Origin: an uncultured Bacteroidales bacterium
Lineage (GTDB): Bacteria > Bacteroidota > Bacteroidia > Bacteroidales > UBA932
Direction: 5' to 3'
DNA: 64,000 nucleotides
NCBI GenBank assembly: GCA_934725015.1
Contig: CAKVAS010000010.1
Location: 23,953 to 87,952 of the forward strand
The position numbers and the translations under genes were made by a program. This document shows positions 8,882 to 17,716 of the stretch, piece after piece; positions within the stretch are counted from its first letter, which is position 1; each line of letters opens with the position of its first letter. A model generated the notes under the pieces. The model was given only the letters and a program-made list of their open reading frames with translations, did no database searches and was not told the origin of the DNA.

Positions 8882-9877
8882 ATGGAATTGACGGCAGGAC
8901 AGATAGCGGAAATACTGAACGGGGAGGTCGATGGCGACAAGAACGCCGCAGTGACGACCTTCGCAAGAATCGAAAGCGGAAAGCCGGGGGCGATATCATT
9001 CTACGCCAACCCGAAATACGAGGAATATGTCTATGAAAGCAAGGCGTCGGTAATCATCGCGAACAGAACCTTCGTGCCTAAGAAAGAGGTCGGGGCGACG
9101 CTCGTGAGGGTGGATGACGCATATTCGGCGGTCGCGGCGCTTCTCGAATACGTCACGGCGCAGAAGAAGAAATATTTCCGCCACCGGGGAGCGCGCTGTC
9201 ATGTCGCATTTTCGTCGAAGATAGGCAGGAAGGTCTATGTCGGCGATTTCGCATATATCGGAAAGAAAGCGAAGGTCGGCGATTACACGAAGATTTACGA
9301 ACAGGTCTATGTGGGCGACGGGGCGACTGTCGGAAAGAACTGCATACTCTATCCGGGGGTGAAGATTTATCCGGGGATGGTGATCGGCGACAACGTGATT
9401 ATCCACGCGAACGCGGTCATCGGAGCTGACGGATTCGGATTCGCGCCGCTTCCTGACGGAACATACAGGAAAATCGAGCATACGGGGAACGTCATCATCG
9501 AGGACAATGTGGAAATCGGGGCGAACACCTGCGTCGATAAGTCCCAGATGGGTTCCACGATTATCCATAAGGGAGTGAAGATTGACAACCTCTGCCAGAT
9601 TGCGCACAATGTGGAGGTGGGAGAGAACACTGTGATGAGCGCGATGGTGGGCATAGCCGGTTCCACGAAGGTCGGCGAGCACTGCATCTTCGCGGGGCAG
9701 GCCGGCATCGCGAACGGGCTGAAAGTTCCCTCACACACCACTCTCGGAGCACAGACTGGCCTCATAGGCAACCTCAAGAAGGAGGGCGAGGTGCTTTTCG
9801 GAACGCCGGCGCTCCCTCACAGGGACTTCCTGCGGGCCTACGCGGTCTTCAGAAAGAACGGGAAGGGGGACAGATAG
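8882..9877 (+). CDS. lpxD: UDP-3-O-(3-hydroxyacyl)glucosamine N-acyltransferase LpxD
   Basis: Third step of lipid A synthesis: transfers a 3-hydroxyacyl chain from ACP to the 2-amino group of UDP-3-O-acylglucosamine. The 331 residues show the N-terminal uridine-binding domain (about 1-100, ISFYANPKYEEYVYESKASVIIA) and a left-handed hexapeptide beta-helix (about 105-300), with GADGFGFAP and CQIAHNVEVG; His242 of AHN is the expected catalytic base. Divergent from rimP. lpxC and lpxA follow on the same strand, so three lipid A genes are grouped, with lpxC having its own predicted promoter at 9943. Confidence 0.97.
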   Translation: MELTAGQIAEILNGEVDGDKNAAVTTFARIESGKPGAISFYANPKYEEYVYESKASVIIANRTFVPKKEVGATLVRVDDAYSAVAALLEYVTAQKKKYFRHRGARCHVAFSSKIGRKVYVGDFAYIGKKAKVGDYTKIYEQVYVGDGATVGKNCILYPGVKIYPGMVIGDNVIIHANAVIGADGFGFAPLPDGTYRKIEHTGNVIIEDNVEIGANTCVDKSQMGSTIIHKGVKIDNLCQIAHNVEVGENTVMSAMVGIAGSTKVGEHCIFAGQAGIANGLKVPSHTTLGAQTGLIGNLKKEGEVLFGTPALPHRDFLRAYAVFRKNGKGDR

Positions 9878-9942
9878 CGGCGCTGGTCAGGCATTTGGAG
9901 CAAGCGCCTGCCCCGCATGGGGACGAATAAAAAAAAATTGCT

Positions 9943-9950
9943 TACCTTTG
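9943..9950 (+). promoter_or_regulatory. -7 element of the lpxC-lpxA promoter
   Basis: TACCTTTG fits TAnnTTTG and lies 193 bp before the lpxC ATG. If used, the transcript carries a leader of roughly 185 nt that contains family A repeat copy 1. Confidence 0.6.
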
Positions 9951-10040
9951 CGCCCCCGAATTATTAAAATAGAATCTATTCAATGTCTCAGGTCTATTGA
10001 TTTCATGGTGGAGAGTCACCGAAATCTACCCTCCGGGATT

Positions 10041-10132
10041 TTGAATAAGATTTTTGAGGATAGATTTGTTTTTGAGGAGGGAGCATACCGGGCGTATGTG
10101 ACCGATGAGAAAACAAATATAGACCAAAAAGA
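10041..10132 (+). repeat. Interspersed leader repeat, family A, copy 1 (before lpxC)
   Basis: About 90 bp with TTTTTGAGGATAGATT at the left, GAGGGAGCATACCGGG in the middle and ATATAGACCAAAAAGAT at the right; lpxC starts 11 bp later. A near full-length inverted copy lies at 33301-33390. Partial copies lie at 20521-20562, 29131-29172, 30728-30742 and 40991-41010. Confidence 0.75.
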
Positions 10133-10142
10133 TATTCAAAAG

Positions 10143-11045
10143 ATGAAAAGACAGAATACGCTCAGGAAGGAATATACTTTCCATGGCAAGGGGCTGCACA
10201 GCGGAAAGCCGGTGACGATGACGCTCAAGCCTGCTCCTGCCGACACGGGAATCCGTTTTGTAAGGACTGACATAGGACCGGACGCCACGGTTGACGCGCT
10301 CGCGGAGAACGTCTCATCGACGGCGCGCAGCACCACAATCTCATCGGGAGAGGCTACAGTCGGGACAATCGAGCACCTTCTTTCGGCGCTCACCGGGCTC
10401 GGGGTTGACAACGTTCTGATTGAGATTGACAGCGCCGAGGTTCCGATTCTGGACGGAAGCGCGAAGCCTTATGCGGACGCAATCGCGCCGGACGGGCTCG
10501 CGGGGCAGGACGCTCCGAGGCATTATATCACCTTGAAGGAGAAGGTGGAGTACAGGAATCCCGAGACCGGAGCATTCCTCACCATCGAGCCTGCCGAAAC
10601 GTTCAGCTACGACATCACGATTGACTTCAACTCGAAGGTTCTCGGGGTACAGAGCGCGAGGTTCGACGCCGGGACGGACTACATCCGCGAAATCAGCGCC
10701 TGCCGCACTTTCTGCTTCTTCCACGAGGTCGAGTACCTGCTCGCCAACAACCTCATCAAGGGGGGCGACGTCGATAACGCGCTGGTGATTGTCGAGCACC
10801 CCATCACGGTGGAGCAGCTCAAGAACGTGTGCAGCCACATCGGCAAGCCGGAGCTTCAGGTCAAGAACGGCTACCTCAACGAGTCGCTGCATTTCGACAA
10901 CGAGTGCGCCCGCCACAAGCTGCTGGACCTCATCGGCGACCTGCGCCTGACCGGAGGCTTCCTGCAGGCCAAGGTGACGGCCTATAAGTCCGGCCATACA
11001 ATAAATACTACCGTTGCAAAAATGGTCAGAGAAAAAATAAAATAG
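10143..11045 (+). CDS. lpxC: UDP-3-O-acyl-N-acetylglucosamine deacetylase LpxC (single-domain)
   Basis: Zinc-dependent deacetylase, the committed step of lipid A synthesis. The ATG at 10143 starts MKRQNTLRKEYTFHGKGLHSG, the usual N-terminus. The open frame continues 65 codons upstream, but that part is a repeat element and its starts are weak. Zinc ligands are visible: His78 (GTIEHLLS) and His258/Asp262 (HKLLDLIGD); His285 (SGHTINT) is the general acid/base equivalent. The 300-residue protein ends shortly after this motif, so it is not the LpxC-FabZ fusion known in Bacteroides and Porphyromonas. lpxA follows after 6 bp, so the two are co-transcribed. Confidence 0.97.
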   Translation: MKRQNTLRKEYTFHGKGLHSGKPVTMTLKPAPADTGIRFVRTDIGPDATVDALAENVSSTARSTTISSGEATVGTIEHLLSALTGLGVDNVLIEIDSAEVPILDGSAKPYADAIAPDGLAGQDAPRHYITLKEKVEYRNPETGAFLTIEPAETFSYDITIDFNSKVLGVQSARFDAGTDYIREISACRTFCFFHEVEYLLANNLIKGGDVDNALVIVEHPITVEQLKNVCSHIGKPELQVKNGYLNESLHFDNECARHKLLDLIGDLRLTGGFLQAKVTAYKSGHTINTTVAKMVREKIK

Positions 11046-11051
11046 AAAAAT

Positions 11052-11870
11052 ATGAGCACTACAATCCATCCGCTTGCGTGCGTTCACCCGAACGCGAAAA
11101 TCGGCGAGAACGTTGAAATCGGCCCGTACGCATATATCGACGAATTTGTGGAAATCGGCGACGGCTGCAGGATTCTTCCACACGCCACGATTTTCAACTA
11201 TGTGAAGATGGGAAAGAACTGCAGCGTGTTCCCGGGAGCCGTCGTGGGAGCCATCCCGCAGGACCTGAAGTTTGACGGCGAGGTGACCTACGTCGAACTC
11301 GGCGACAACGTGACCGTCCGGGAGTGCGCGACCATCAACCGCGGCACCAAGGCCAGCGGAAAGGGCGTGACCAAGGTCGGCAGCAACACCCTGCTGATGT
11401 CCTACACGCACGTTGCCCATGACTGCACGGTCGGCGAGCACTGCATCCTCGTAAGCTATGTGGGCATCGCCGGAGAGACCGACGTCGATGACTGGGCAAT
11501 CCTCGGCGGAAGCACCGTGGCTCACCAGTTCTCGAAAATCGGCAAGCACGCGATGGTAGGCGGAGGCTCGAAAATCAACAAGGACATCCCGCCTTATGTC
11601 CTCTGCGGACGCGACCCGCTGACATACGCCGGCGTCAACCTCGTGGGACTCCGCAGACGCGGGTTCACCTCCGAGCAGATTCGCAACATCAAGGATATGT
11701 ACGACGTGATCTACAACTCCGGAATGAACGTGAGCGACGCGCTTGACAAGATTGAAATCGGATTCCCGGACAGCGAGGAGAAGACTACGATACTCACATT
11801 TATCCGCAACTCTTCACGCGGAATCATCAAGGGGCCGAACAACTCGTCCAAGACCGGCGAAATGGACTGA
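11052..11870 (+). CDS. lpxA: Acyl-ACP--UDP-N-acetylglucosamine O-acyltransferase LpxA
   Basis: First step of lipid A synthesis, transfer of a 3-hydroxyacyl chain to the 3-OH of UDP-GlcNAc. The 272-residue protein opens with left-handed hexapeptide repeats (IHPLACVHPNAKIGENVEIGPYAYI) up to about residue 190. His123 in THVAHDCTVG is the expected catalytic base, equivalent to E. coli His125. GGGSKINKDIPPYVLCGRDP and the helical C-terminal domain (RRRGFTSEQIRNIKDMYDVIY) complete the family picture. It follows lpxC after 6 bp. A family B hairpin begins within 10 bp after the stop codon. Confidence 0.97.
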   Translation: MSTTIHPLACVHPNAKIGENVEIGPYAYIDEFVEIGDGCRILPHATIFNYVKMGKNCSVFPGAVVGAIPQDLKFDGEVTYVELGDNVTVRECATINRGTKASGKGVTKVGSNTLLMSYTHVAHDCTVGEHCILVSYVGIAGETDVDDWAILGGSTVAHQFSKIGKHAMVGGGSKINKDIPPYVLCGRDPLTYAGVNLVGLRRRGFTSEQIRNIKDMYDVIYNSGMNVSDALDKIEIGFPDSEEKTTILTFIRNSSRGIIKGPNNSSKTGEMD

Positions 11871-11877
11871 GGGGGGC

Positions 11878-11984
11878 GCATAAAAGGCGGTCTGCGGCGT
11901 TGGATGGCTTGATAAAATCCTCACAACCATAAGGTTGCTGCGGTTTTATCTTCGCCATCCGCCTTGCATCCCATCCTTTTATGC
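11878..11984 (+). repeat. Interspersed hairpin repeat, family B, copy 2 (after lpxA)
   Basis: A 107-bp segment with perfect 10-bp terminal inverted repeats GCATAAAAGG (11878-11887) and CCTTTTATGC (11975-11984). Nested inside are GGATGGC/GCCATCC (11902-11908 with 11954-11960), GATAAAA/TTTTATC (11911-11917 with 11944-11950) and CAACC/GGTTG (11924-11928 with 11933-11937). The whole element can fold into one long stem. It lies in sense orientation 7 bp after the lpxA stop. Confidence 0.85.
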
Positions 11985-12055
11985 ATCCCCCTCATCTCGG
12001 GTTTTGTGCAGGGCGACATCTCTGCGGCCTTGGATGGCTATTAGAATAATTGCTG

Positions 12056-12703
12056 ATGGTATTGTTGACTACGGCGTATTTCCCGCCGATCGGGTATGTG
12101 GCGGCGATAGCGAACGAATGCAGGTTTAATCCCGGACGGACCGAGGTTGAACCTGCGGTCGTCTATATAGAGGCGTGCGGGCACTACGCCAAGCAGTCAT
12201 GGAGGAACCGCTGCCGATTCTATGCCGCAGACGGGGCGCAGACATTGAACTACCCTGTGTGCCACGAGGACTTCGGCAAGCCCATATCACAGGTACACAT
12301 CGACTGGAAGACCGACTGGCTCACCCGGCACAAGCGGGCGATCGTCTCCGCCTACCGGACTTCCCCCTACTTCGAATACTATCAGGACGAGCTCTTCACC
12401 ATCCTCGACGCCCGCCCCGAACTCATGCTCGACTTCAACACCGACATCCTCAGGTTCTTCCTCCGCAAGGCCGGCATCCCCGCCGAACTCCGCTTCACCA
12501 AAGAGTGGATTGCCCCACAAATTGGCGACCTGCGCGAAGTCATCCACCCCAAGCGCCCCGACACCATCCTCCAAGACCTCGGCCTCGCCCGCCCCTACTG
12601 GCAGGTGTTTTCCCAAAAACACGGCTTCATCCCCAACCTCTCCATCATGGACCTCCTCTTCAACGAAGGCCCGGACAGCATCAGCTACCTGAAAAAATTT
12701 TAA
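12056..12703 (+). CDS. WbqC family protein
   Basis: A 215-residue protein of the WbqC-like family, named after a gene in an O-antigen cluster; its biochemical role is not established. Typical segments are the N-terminal VLLTTAYFPPIGYVAAI, CGHYAKQSWRNRC, IDWKTDWLTRHKRAIVSAYRTSPYFEYY and the C-terminal GFIPNLSIMDLLFNEGP. I chose the ATG at 12056; a TTG two codons earlier is also in frame. In many Bacteroidota this family is found near signal peptidase genes; here it follows lpxA, which fits a link to the envelope but does not prove it. Confidence 0.85.
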   Translation: MVLLTTAYFPPIGYVAAIANECRFNPGRTEVEPAVVYIEACGHYAKQSWRNRCRFYAADGAQTLNYPVCHEDFGKPISQVHIDWKTDWLTRHKRAIVSAYRTSPYFEYYQDELFTILDARPELMLDFNTDILRFFLRKAGIPAELRFTKEWIAPQIGDLREVIHPKRPDTILQDLGLARPYWQVFSQKHGFIPNLSIMDLLFNEGPDSISYLKKF

Positions 12704-12741
12704 AGATTTCCCCGACGGGTTGCTCCCCGAGGAAATTTCAT

Positions 12742-12749
12742 TATCTTTG
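12742..12749 (+). promoter_or_regulatory. -7 element of the type III restriction operon
   Basis: TATCTTTG matches TAnnTTTG and lies 51 bp before the ATG of the res gene at 12801. The -33 region has only a weak TTG about 18-20 bp upstream. Confidence 0.55.
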
Positions 12750-12800
12750 TGCGCTTCGCTTCCTCCAGCCACTCAAAAAGCGACATGAGCGATAAGAACT

Positions 12801-15659
12801 ATGTACTATAAACTGATTGAGAAGAAAAGAAATGAATGGTTCTCGTCCGGAGAATGCCCGGTCAGAGAGCTTGTCCGCTATATGCAGGAACGAGGGAAGA
12901 TGCGCGACGCCCAGATTGAAGCCATCAAGACCTATCTGTTCCTTCTGATAAGATGCGGAAACAAGCCGCTGTGGAAGCTTTTCTCATCAGGAGTCTTCAA
13001 CACTCTCGACCTTCAGGAGACAGAACTGAGGCAGCACACAAGGGAATATATGCTTGCACATCCTGCGACTCAGGCACTCTACGAATACTCTGTCCTGCAG
13101 GACAGAAACGGCAAGCAGATAGCGCCGGAGCTTGAGAAACAGCTGCGCCTTTCACCGGAAAGCATTGACTGCGAAGAAGTCTTCCACAAGGTTTTCTACA
13201 ATGTCAGCTACACGGACTATCTTTTCAGCCTCCCGATGGGAGCGGGAAAGACATTCCTGATGGCCGCGTTCATCTATATAAATCTCTATTACGCCGCTCT
13301 CAAGCCGGCCGACCCGACATTCGCACACAACTTCATAGTCCTCGCGCCGTCCGGGCTGAAATCATCAATCATCCCGAGCCTCAAGCACATAGCGGAATTC
13401 GACCCGGCCTGGGTCATACCTGAGCCGGCGGCAGGGCAGCTGCGGAAGATGATATGCTTCGAAGTCCTCGACGAGTCCAAGAGCGGGCAGAAGAGCAATA
13501 TGACCAGGAATCCCAACGCGAGGAAGATCAGTTCGCACCAGCCGTTCGAGGATCTGCTGGGACTGATTGCCGTGACAAACGCGGAGAAAGTCATACTCGA
13601 CAAAATAGACGATGCCAATGAAGCTTTTGTATTCAACAGCAGGGAGCTGGCGGAAATCAATCAGGCAAATGAACTACGGGCAATAATAGGGCGGATTCCC
13701 AATCTTGCCGTCATCATCGATGAAGTCCATCATGCCACGGACAGTGAAATAAAGCTGAGGCAAGTTGTCACAGAATGGGGAAAATCCAACAACTTTCACT
13801 CAATTCTCGGTTTCTCTGGAACGCCGTACCTTGACAAGGCGGAAAATGTCGAGCTTGCAAGCGGACTGTCAATGAGAAACACGGATCTGGCAAACGTCGT
13901 CTATCACTACCCTCTTGTCGATGGTGTCGGAAATTTTCTGAAGCGTCCGACAATCAATTACACGGACAACACTCAGGAGGAAATCATCCGGAGCGGAGTC
14001 GGTGAATTTTTGGAGAAATACGGGGACACGGTCTATTCCGACGGAACCTGCGCGAAACTTGCCATATACTGCGGAAAAATCGAGAACCTCGAAGAAATCG
14101 TCTATCCCCTTGTTTCACAGATTCTTTCAGCCAGAGGGATGAATCCGGGAGAAAGCATTCTGAAATATCATGGAGGCAACAGGGAATATGCCGCGCCGGA
14201 GGGTGCCGAGACTGAGTTCACTCTGCTTGACAGCCCTTCGTCGAAAATACGGATAATATTGCTTGTACAGATTGGAAAGGAAGGATGGGACTGCCGGAGC
14301 CTTACCGGCGTTATACTTCCTCAGAAAGGAGTATGCCCCACAATCATGGTGCTCCAGACAAGCTGCCGATGCCTTCGGGAAGTCACCCACGGAAACGACG
14401 AGACTGCAATCATCTGGCTGAATAAGTTCAACGCTGACATTCTCAACAAGCAGCTCAAGCAGCAGCAGAACATTTCGCTGGAGGAGTTCAGAAAGGCGGC
14501 CGCCACTAATATGCGGACAATCAGGAGGTTTTCCAGAATGGAGACGCTGAAAGTTCCGCCGGTCGAGTTCTATCAGCTGAAAATAAGATACAGCAGCGTT
14601 CCGACCGAGGAGAACTTTGACATTCATGCGAACCTCGCGCCCGACAGAATTATCGTCATGAGGGACGGAAACCTCATTCACAGTCAGGACATCCGGGGAC
14701 GGAAGCTCGGGACATATGTGGCCGACACAGCAAGAGTTGAACTGACGACGTTCAATGACTGGATATTCCGAATCCACAAGGAAAGTTTCGGACTTTTGCC
14801 CATTGACGAGCTTTACGGACAGCGGGACCGGCTAAAGGCAATCTATGACAGGATTACCGCAAATTCGGAGAAGAACGGCTGTCAGGTGCTGCTCCCGCAG
14901 TTCGACCAGGAAGAAATCCGTTCAAGAATACGCCGTGCGTTCACTCCGTCACGCAAACTGAGGATAAACGAAGAGATAATTCCGGAGAAGGCGAGCCTTT
15001 TGAGAATAGAACGGCTGACCAGTACCGTGCAGGCTACAGAAACGGAATTGTATTTCCCTGACGCGCAGACGGTTGCAGAAATTATCGAAGACGATTCCAA
15101 ACCGGAAGCGCCGGAGATGTCCGAGGAAGAAAAGGCTGCAATGGAATTGCTGAGGAAACGCGGCCTCGGCTTTATTGACACGAACGACCGCCATCCGGAA
15201 CGCAGACAGACCTACCACTACCTGCCGTACCGTTTTGACAGCCGGCTCGAACGATCCGTGTTCAGCGAAGAAATGATTCCGCTGCTCAGAGACAAGAAGA
15301 TAGAGGTCTATTTCAACGGCGACGACACATTGACGGGGTTCTCCATCGGCTGCTACGCGAAACATGGCGGAAAGACATGGGAATATCTCGGGAAATATAT
15401 CCCGGACTTCATCATGTTCAACAGAGATTCCAACGGGCAGATTGACCGCATTGCAATCATTGAGACCAAGGGCGAAGGCTTCGGCGCAAAATTCACCGAA
15501 CGGAGAAAATTCATGGATGATGTTTTCATTCCTCAGAATAACAGGATGTTCGGATATGACAAATTCCGGTTCCTCTACATCGAAGACACGCTGCCGGCGG
15601 CCGCAAGGGAGCGCGTGCTGAGCAGGACAATCACGGAATTCTTTGAAAATCAGAAATAA
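12801..15659 (+). CDS. Type III restriction-like helicase/endonuclease subunit (Res)
   Basis: Predicted DNA translocase and endonuclease of a restriction system. The 952 residues show superfamily 2 helicase motifs in order: Walker A SLPMGAGKTFLMA (about 145-157), Walker B VIIDEVHHAT (about 305), SGTPYLD (about 340), VQIGKEGWDCRSLTG (about 490) and TSCRCLREV (about 515, a shortened motif VI). The C-terminal region has a PD-(D/E)xK nuclease signature: YIPDFIMFN (about 870) followed by AIIETKGEGFG (about 888). The modification gene follows after 11 bp. In classical type III systems mod comes first; here res is first. The name type III-like rests on the domain pairing. Confidence 0.88.
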   Translation: MYYKLIEKKRNEWFSSGECPVRELVRYMQERGKMRDAQIEAIKTYLFLLIRCGNKPLWKLFSSGVFNTLDLQETELRQHTREYMLAHPATQALYEYSVLQDRNGKQIAPELEKQLRLSPESIDCEEVFHKVFYNVSYTDYLFSLPMGAGKTFLMAAFIYINLYYAALKPADPTFAHNFIVLAPSGLKSSIIPSLKHIAEFDPAWVIPEPAAGQLRKMICFEVLDESKSGQKSNMTRNPNARKISSHQPFEDLLGLIAVTNAEKVILDKIDDANEAFVFNSRELAEINQANELRAIIGRIPNLAVIIDEVHHATDSEIKLRQVVTEWGKSNNFHSILGFSGTPYLDKAENVELASGLSMRNTDLANVVYHYPLVDGVGNFLKRPTINYTDNTQEEIIRSGVGEFLEKYGDTVYSDGTCAKLAIYCGKIENLEEIVYPLVSQILSARGMNPGESILKYHGGNREYAAPEGAETEFTLLDSPSSKIRIILLVQIGKEGWDCRSLTGVILPQKGVCPTIMVLQTSCRCLREVTHGNDETAIIWLNKFNADILNKQLKQQQNISLEEFRKAAATNMRTIRRFSRMETLKVPPVEFYQLKIRYSSVPTEENFDIHANLAPDRIIVMRDGNLIHSQDIRGRKLGTYVADTARVELTTFNDWIFRIHKESFGLLPIDELYGQRDRLKAIYDRITANSEKNGCQVLLPQFDQEEIRSRIRRAFTPSRKLRINEEIIPEKASLLRIERLTSTVQATETELYFPDAQTVAEIIEDDSKPEAPEMSEEEKAAMELLRKRGLGFIDTNDRHPERRQTYHYLPYRFDSRLERSVFSEEMIPLLRDKKIEVYFNGDDTLTGFSIGCYAKHGGKTWEYLGKYIPDFIMFNRDSNGQIDRIAIIETKGEGFGAKFTERRKFMDDVFIPQNNRMFGYDKFRFLYIEDTLPAAARERVLSRTITEFFENQK

Positions 15660-15670
15660 AGGACAGAGCT

Positions 15671-17689
15671 ATGGCTGTAGAATATATACCGTATTTTCCG
15701 GAACCTATTGAGGGGCAGGCAATTCTCGACAATTTTGCAAGGACGCGCCGGGCATTGAAATATCGTGGGGCAAACGAGGTCGTCACACACATAAAAAGAG
15801 GGATGCCGCTCTATGAGACCCAAGTGACGGAGACTGTGGGAGCGAATCCGGACGGCAATCTCATCATCCGGGGCGAATGCCTTTCGGCCTGCGCTTATCT
15901 GAAAAGTCAGGGAAAGACCGTCGATCTTGTCTATATCGACCCTCCGTTCGCCTCGGGTGCGGACTATGCGAAGAAGATTTATATCCGCAGGAATCCGAAG
16001 GTCGCCGAAGCCATCAAGGAGGCGGAAAGCGAGCTTGACAACAGTGAGCTGAAGACCTTCGAGGAGACGGTGTACGGAGACATCTGGGACAAGGAACGCT
16101 ATCTGAACTGGATGTACGAGAACCTATGCGCCATAAAGGCCGTGATGAGCGACAATGCCAGCATCTATGTGCATCTGGACTGGCATATAGGGCATTATGT
16201 GAAGATTCTGATGGACGAGATTTTCGGAGAGGAGAATTTCCGGAATGAGATTATTTGGAAACGCTCGACTGCCCATAGCGACAGCTCTTTTTTCGGGAAC
16301 AATTTTGACAGTATTTTCTTTTATACCAAGGGAGCCGCCCCGACTTTTAACCCCGTATTCCAAGAATACGACGAAAATTATCTGAAACGATTCAAGAATC
16401 AGGATCCTGACGGAAGGAAATGGGATAGCGGAAACCTGACTGCAAAAGGTCTGAGCGGAGGAGGGTATTCCTATACATACAAGGGATTCGCATCACTTTG
16501 GAGATGCCCGGAATCAACCATGAGACAAATGGATGAGGAAGGACGGTTGCATATTACCAAAAACGGAGGTATCCGTTCAAAGGTCTATCTCGATGAACTG
16601 AAAGGAATGCCTTGTCAATCATTATGGACCGACATCTTTGCCGTCAATTCACAGGCCGACGAAAGGGTCGACTACGCGACGCAGAAGCCGGAGGCGCTGC
16701 TGGAAAGAATCATCAGGGCGAGCAGCGATGAGGGAATGACCGTGGCGGACTTCTTCGGAGGGAGCGGAGTGACCGCGGCCGTGGCAAACAGGCTCGGAAG
16801 AAAGTTTATCCACTGCGACATCAACATAAACAGCATCCAGACGGCACGCGACCGTCTCAAGAGCGCCGGAGCGGAATTTGAGATGCGGGAGGTGAAGGAC
16901 GGAGTGTCGCTCTACCGCAACCCTGCGCAGACTATGGCGAAACTGATGTCTCTCATCCCGGGGCTCGGAAAGGACAGCAATCTGTCATCCGCCTGGGCTG
17001 GCAGCATAACCGACCCGCAAATCGGGCACATACCGGTATATCTTCCCAATCTGCTTGACAGTTCATCGAGGGTGCTGTCACTTCCGGATGTCGCGGCCAT
17101 AGTCAGAGAGGAACTGCCGGACTTGCCGGACGACACGAAAAAAGTCATCCTGTTCTATATTGACATTGACGGCATTGAGGAAATAAAAAAGTTTATCCGG
17201 GAAGCCAACAACACGCTCATAGAGATTGAACTTCGTGACATAAAGCCTGTCCTTGCCGAGGTTGTCGCGGACGATTCCGCGCAATGGGAAGTGGCACGGG
17301 ACACGGACGGACTGCTGAATGTCTGGAAGGTCACAATCGGGTCATTCCACAGCGACCGCATCTGGAGAAAGATTGACGAACTCAACGAAAAGGCAAGACA
17401 GCAGCATATAATCCAGCTTTCAAAGGGAAAGACGACGGAATTTATTCCTCTTGTACTGAGCGATGACGGGCTTGAAGCCATCGAGATGCTGAGCCTCGAC
17501 TGCATTTCCGCCGAAAAGGGCGACATCTGGCACAGCAGCGAAGAACTCAAAATAGACAAATCTGGCCATGTCATACTCAACGGCAAAAAGACAGACAAGT
17601 TCTGGGACGGCACAATCAGCAGTGAAGAAAAACCGCTTCGCCTGAAAATCCGCAACATCTGCGGCGACGAATCCGTCTTTGTACTTTAA
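15671..17689 (+). CDS. Type III-like site-specific DNA methyltransferase (Mod)
   Basis: Predicted N6-adenine (possibly N4-cytosine) DNA methyltransferase that protects host DNA and sets the specificity of the complex. The 672 residues carry motif IV DPPF at 90-93 (VDLVYIDPPFASGADY) and motif I FGGSG at 362-366 (VADFFGGSGVTAAVANRLG). This IV-before-I order is that of beta-class methyltransferases, which includes type III Mod. The target recognition region should lie between them (about 110-340). The base composition inside that region (around 16.25-16.65 kb) is visibly more AT-rich than its surroundings, as often seen for exchanged recognition domains. Downstream is an AT-rich orphan gene after 27 bp. 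Confidence 0.9.
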   Translation: MAVEYIPYFPEPIEGQAILDNFARTRRALKYRGANEVVTHIKRGMPLYETQVTETVGANPDGNLIIRGECLSACAYLKSQGKTVDLVYIDPPFASGADYAKKIYIRRNPKVAEAIKEAESELDNSELKTFEETVYGDIWDKERYLNWMYENLCAIKAVMSDNASIYVHLDWHIGHYVKILMDEIFGEENFRNEIIWKRSTAHSDSSFFGNNFDSIFFYTKGAAPTFNPVFQEYDENYLKRFKNQDPDGRKWDSGNLTAKGLSGGGYSYTYKGFASLWRCPESTMRQMDEEGRLHITKNGGIRSKVYLDELKGMPCQSLWTDIFAVNSQADERVDYATQKPEALLERIIRASSDEGMTVADFFGGSGVTAAVANRLGRKFIHCDININSIQTARDRLKSAGAEFEMREVKDGVSLYRNPAQTMAKLMSLIPGLGKDSNLSSAWAGSITDPQIGHIPVYLPNLLDSSSRVLSLPDVAAIVREELPDLPDDTKKVILFYIDIDGIEEIKKFIREANNTLIEIELRDIKPVLAEVVADDSAQWEVARDTDGLLNVWKVTIGSFHSDRIWRKIDELNEKARQQHIIQLSKGKTTEFIPLVLSDDGLEAIEMLSLDCISAEKGDIWHSSEELKIDKSGHVILNGKKTDKFWDGTISSEEKPLRLKIRNICGDESVFVL

Positions 17690-17716
17690 ACAACTGTTTT
17701 ACTTATTTTTAGCATC

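Noticed and set aside
9948..10142. N-terminal extension of LpxC by 65 residues
   Set aside because: The extension is made of a repeat that also occurs inverted between murC and ftsQ, and the conserved LpxC start fits ATG 10143. Kept only as a leader observation.
10341..11549. 402-codon minus-strand frame across lpxC and lpxA
   Set aside because: Antisense to two conserved genes, no recognisable domain.
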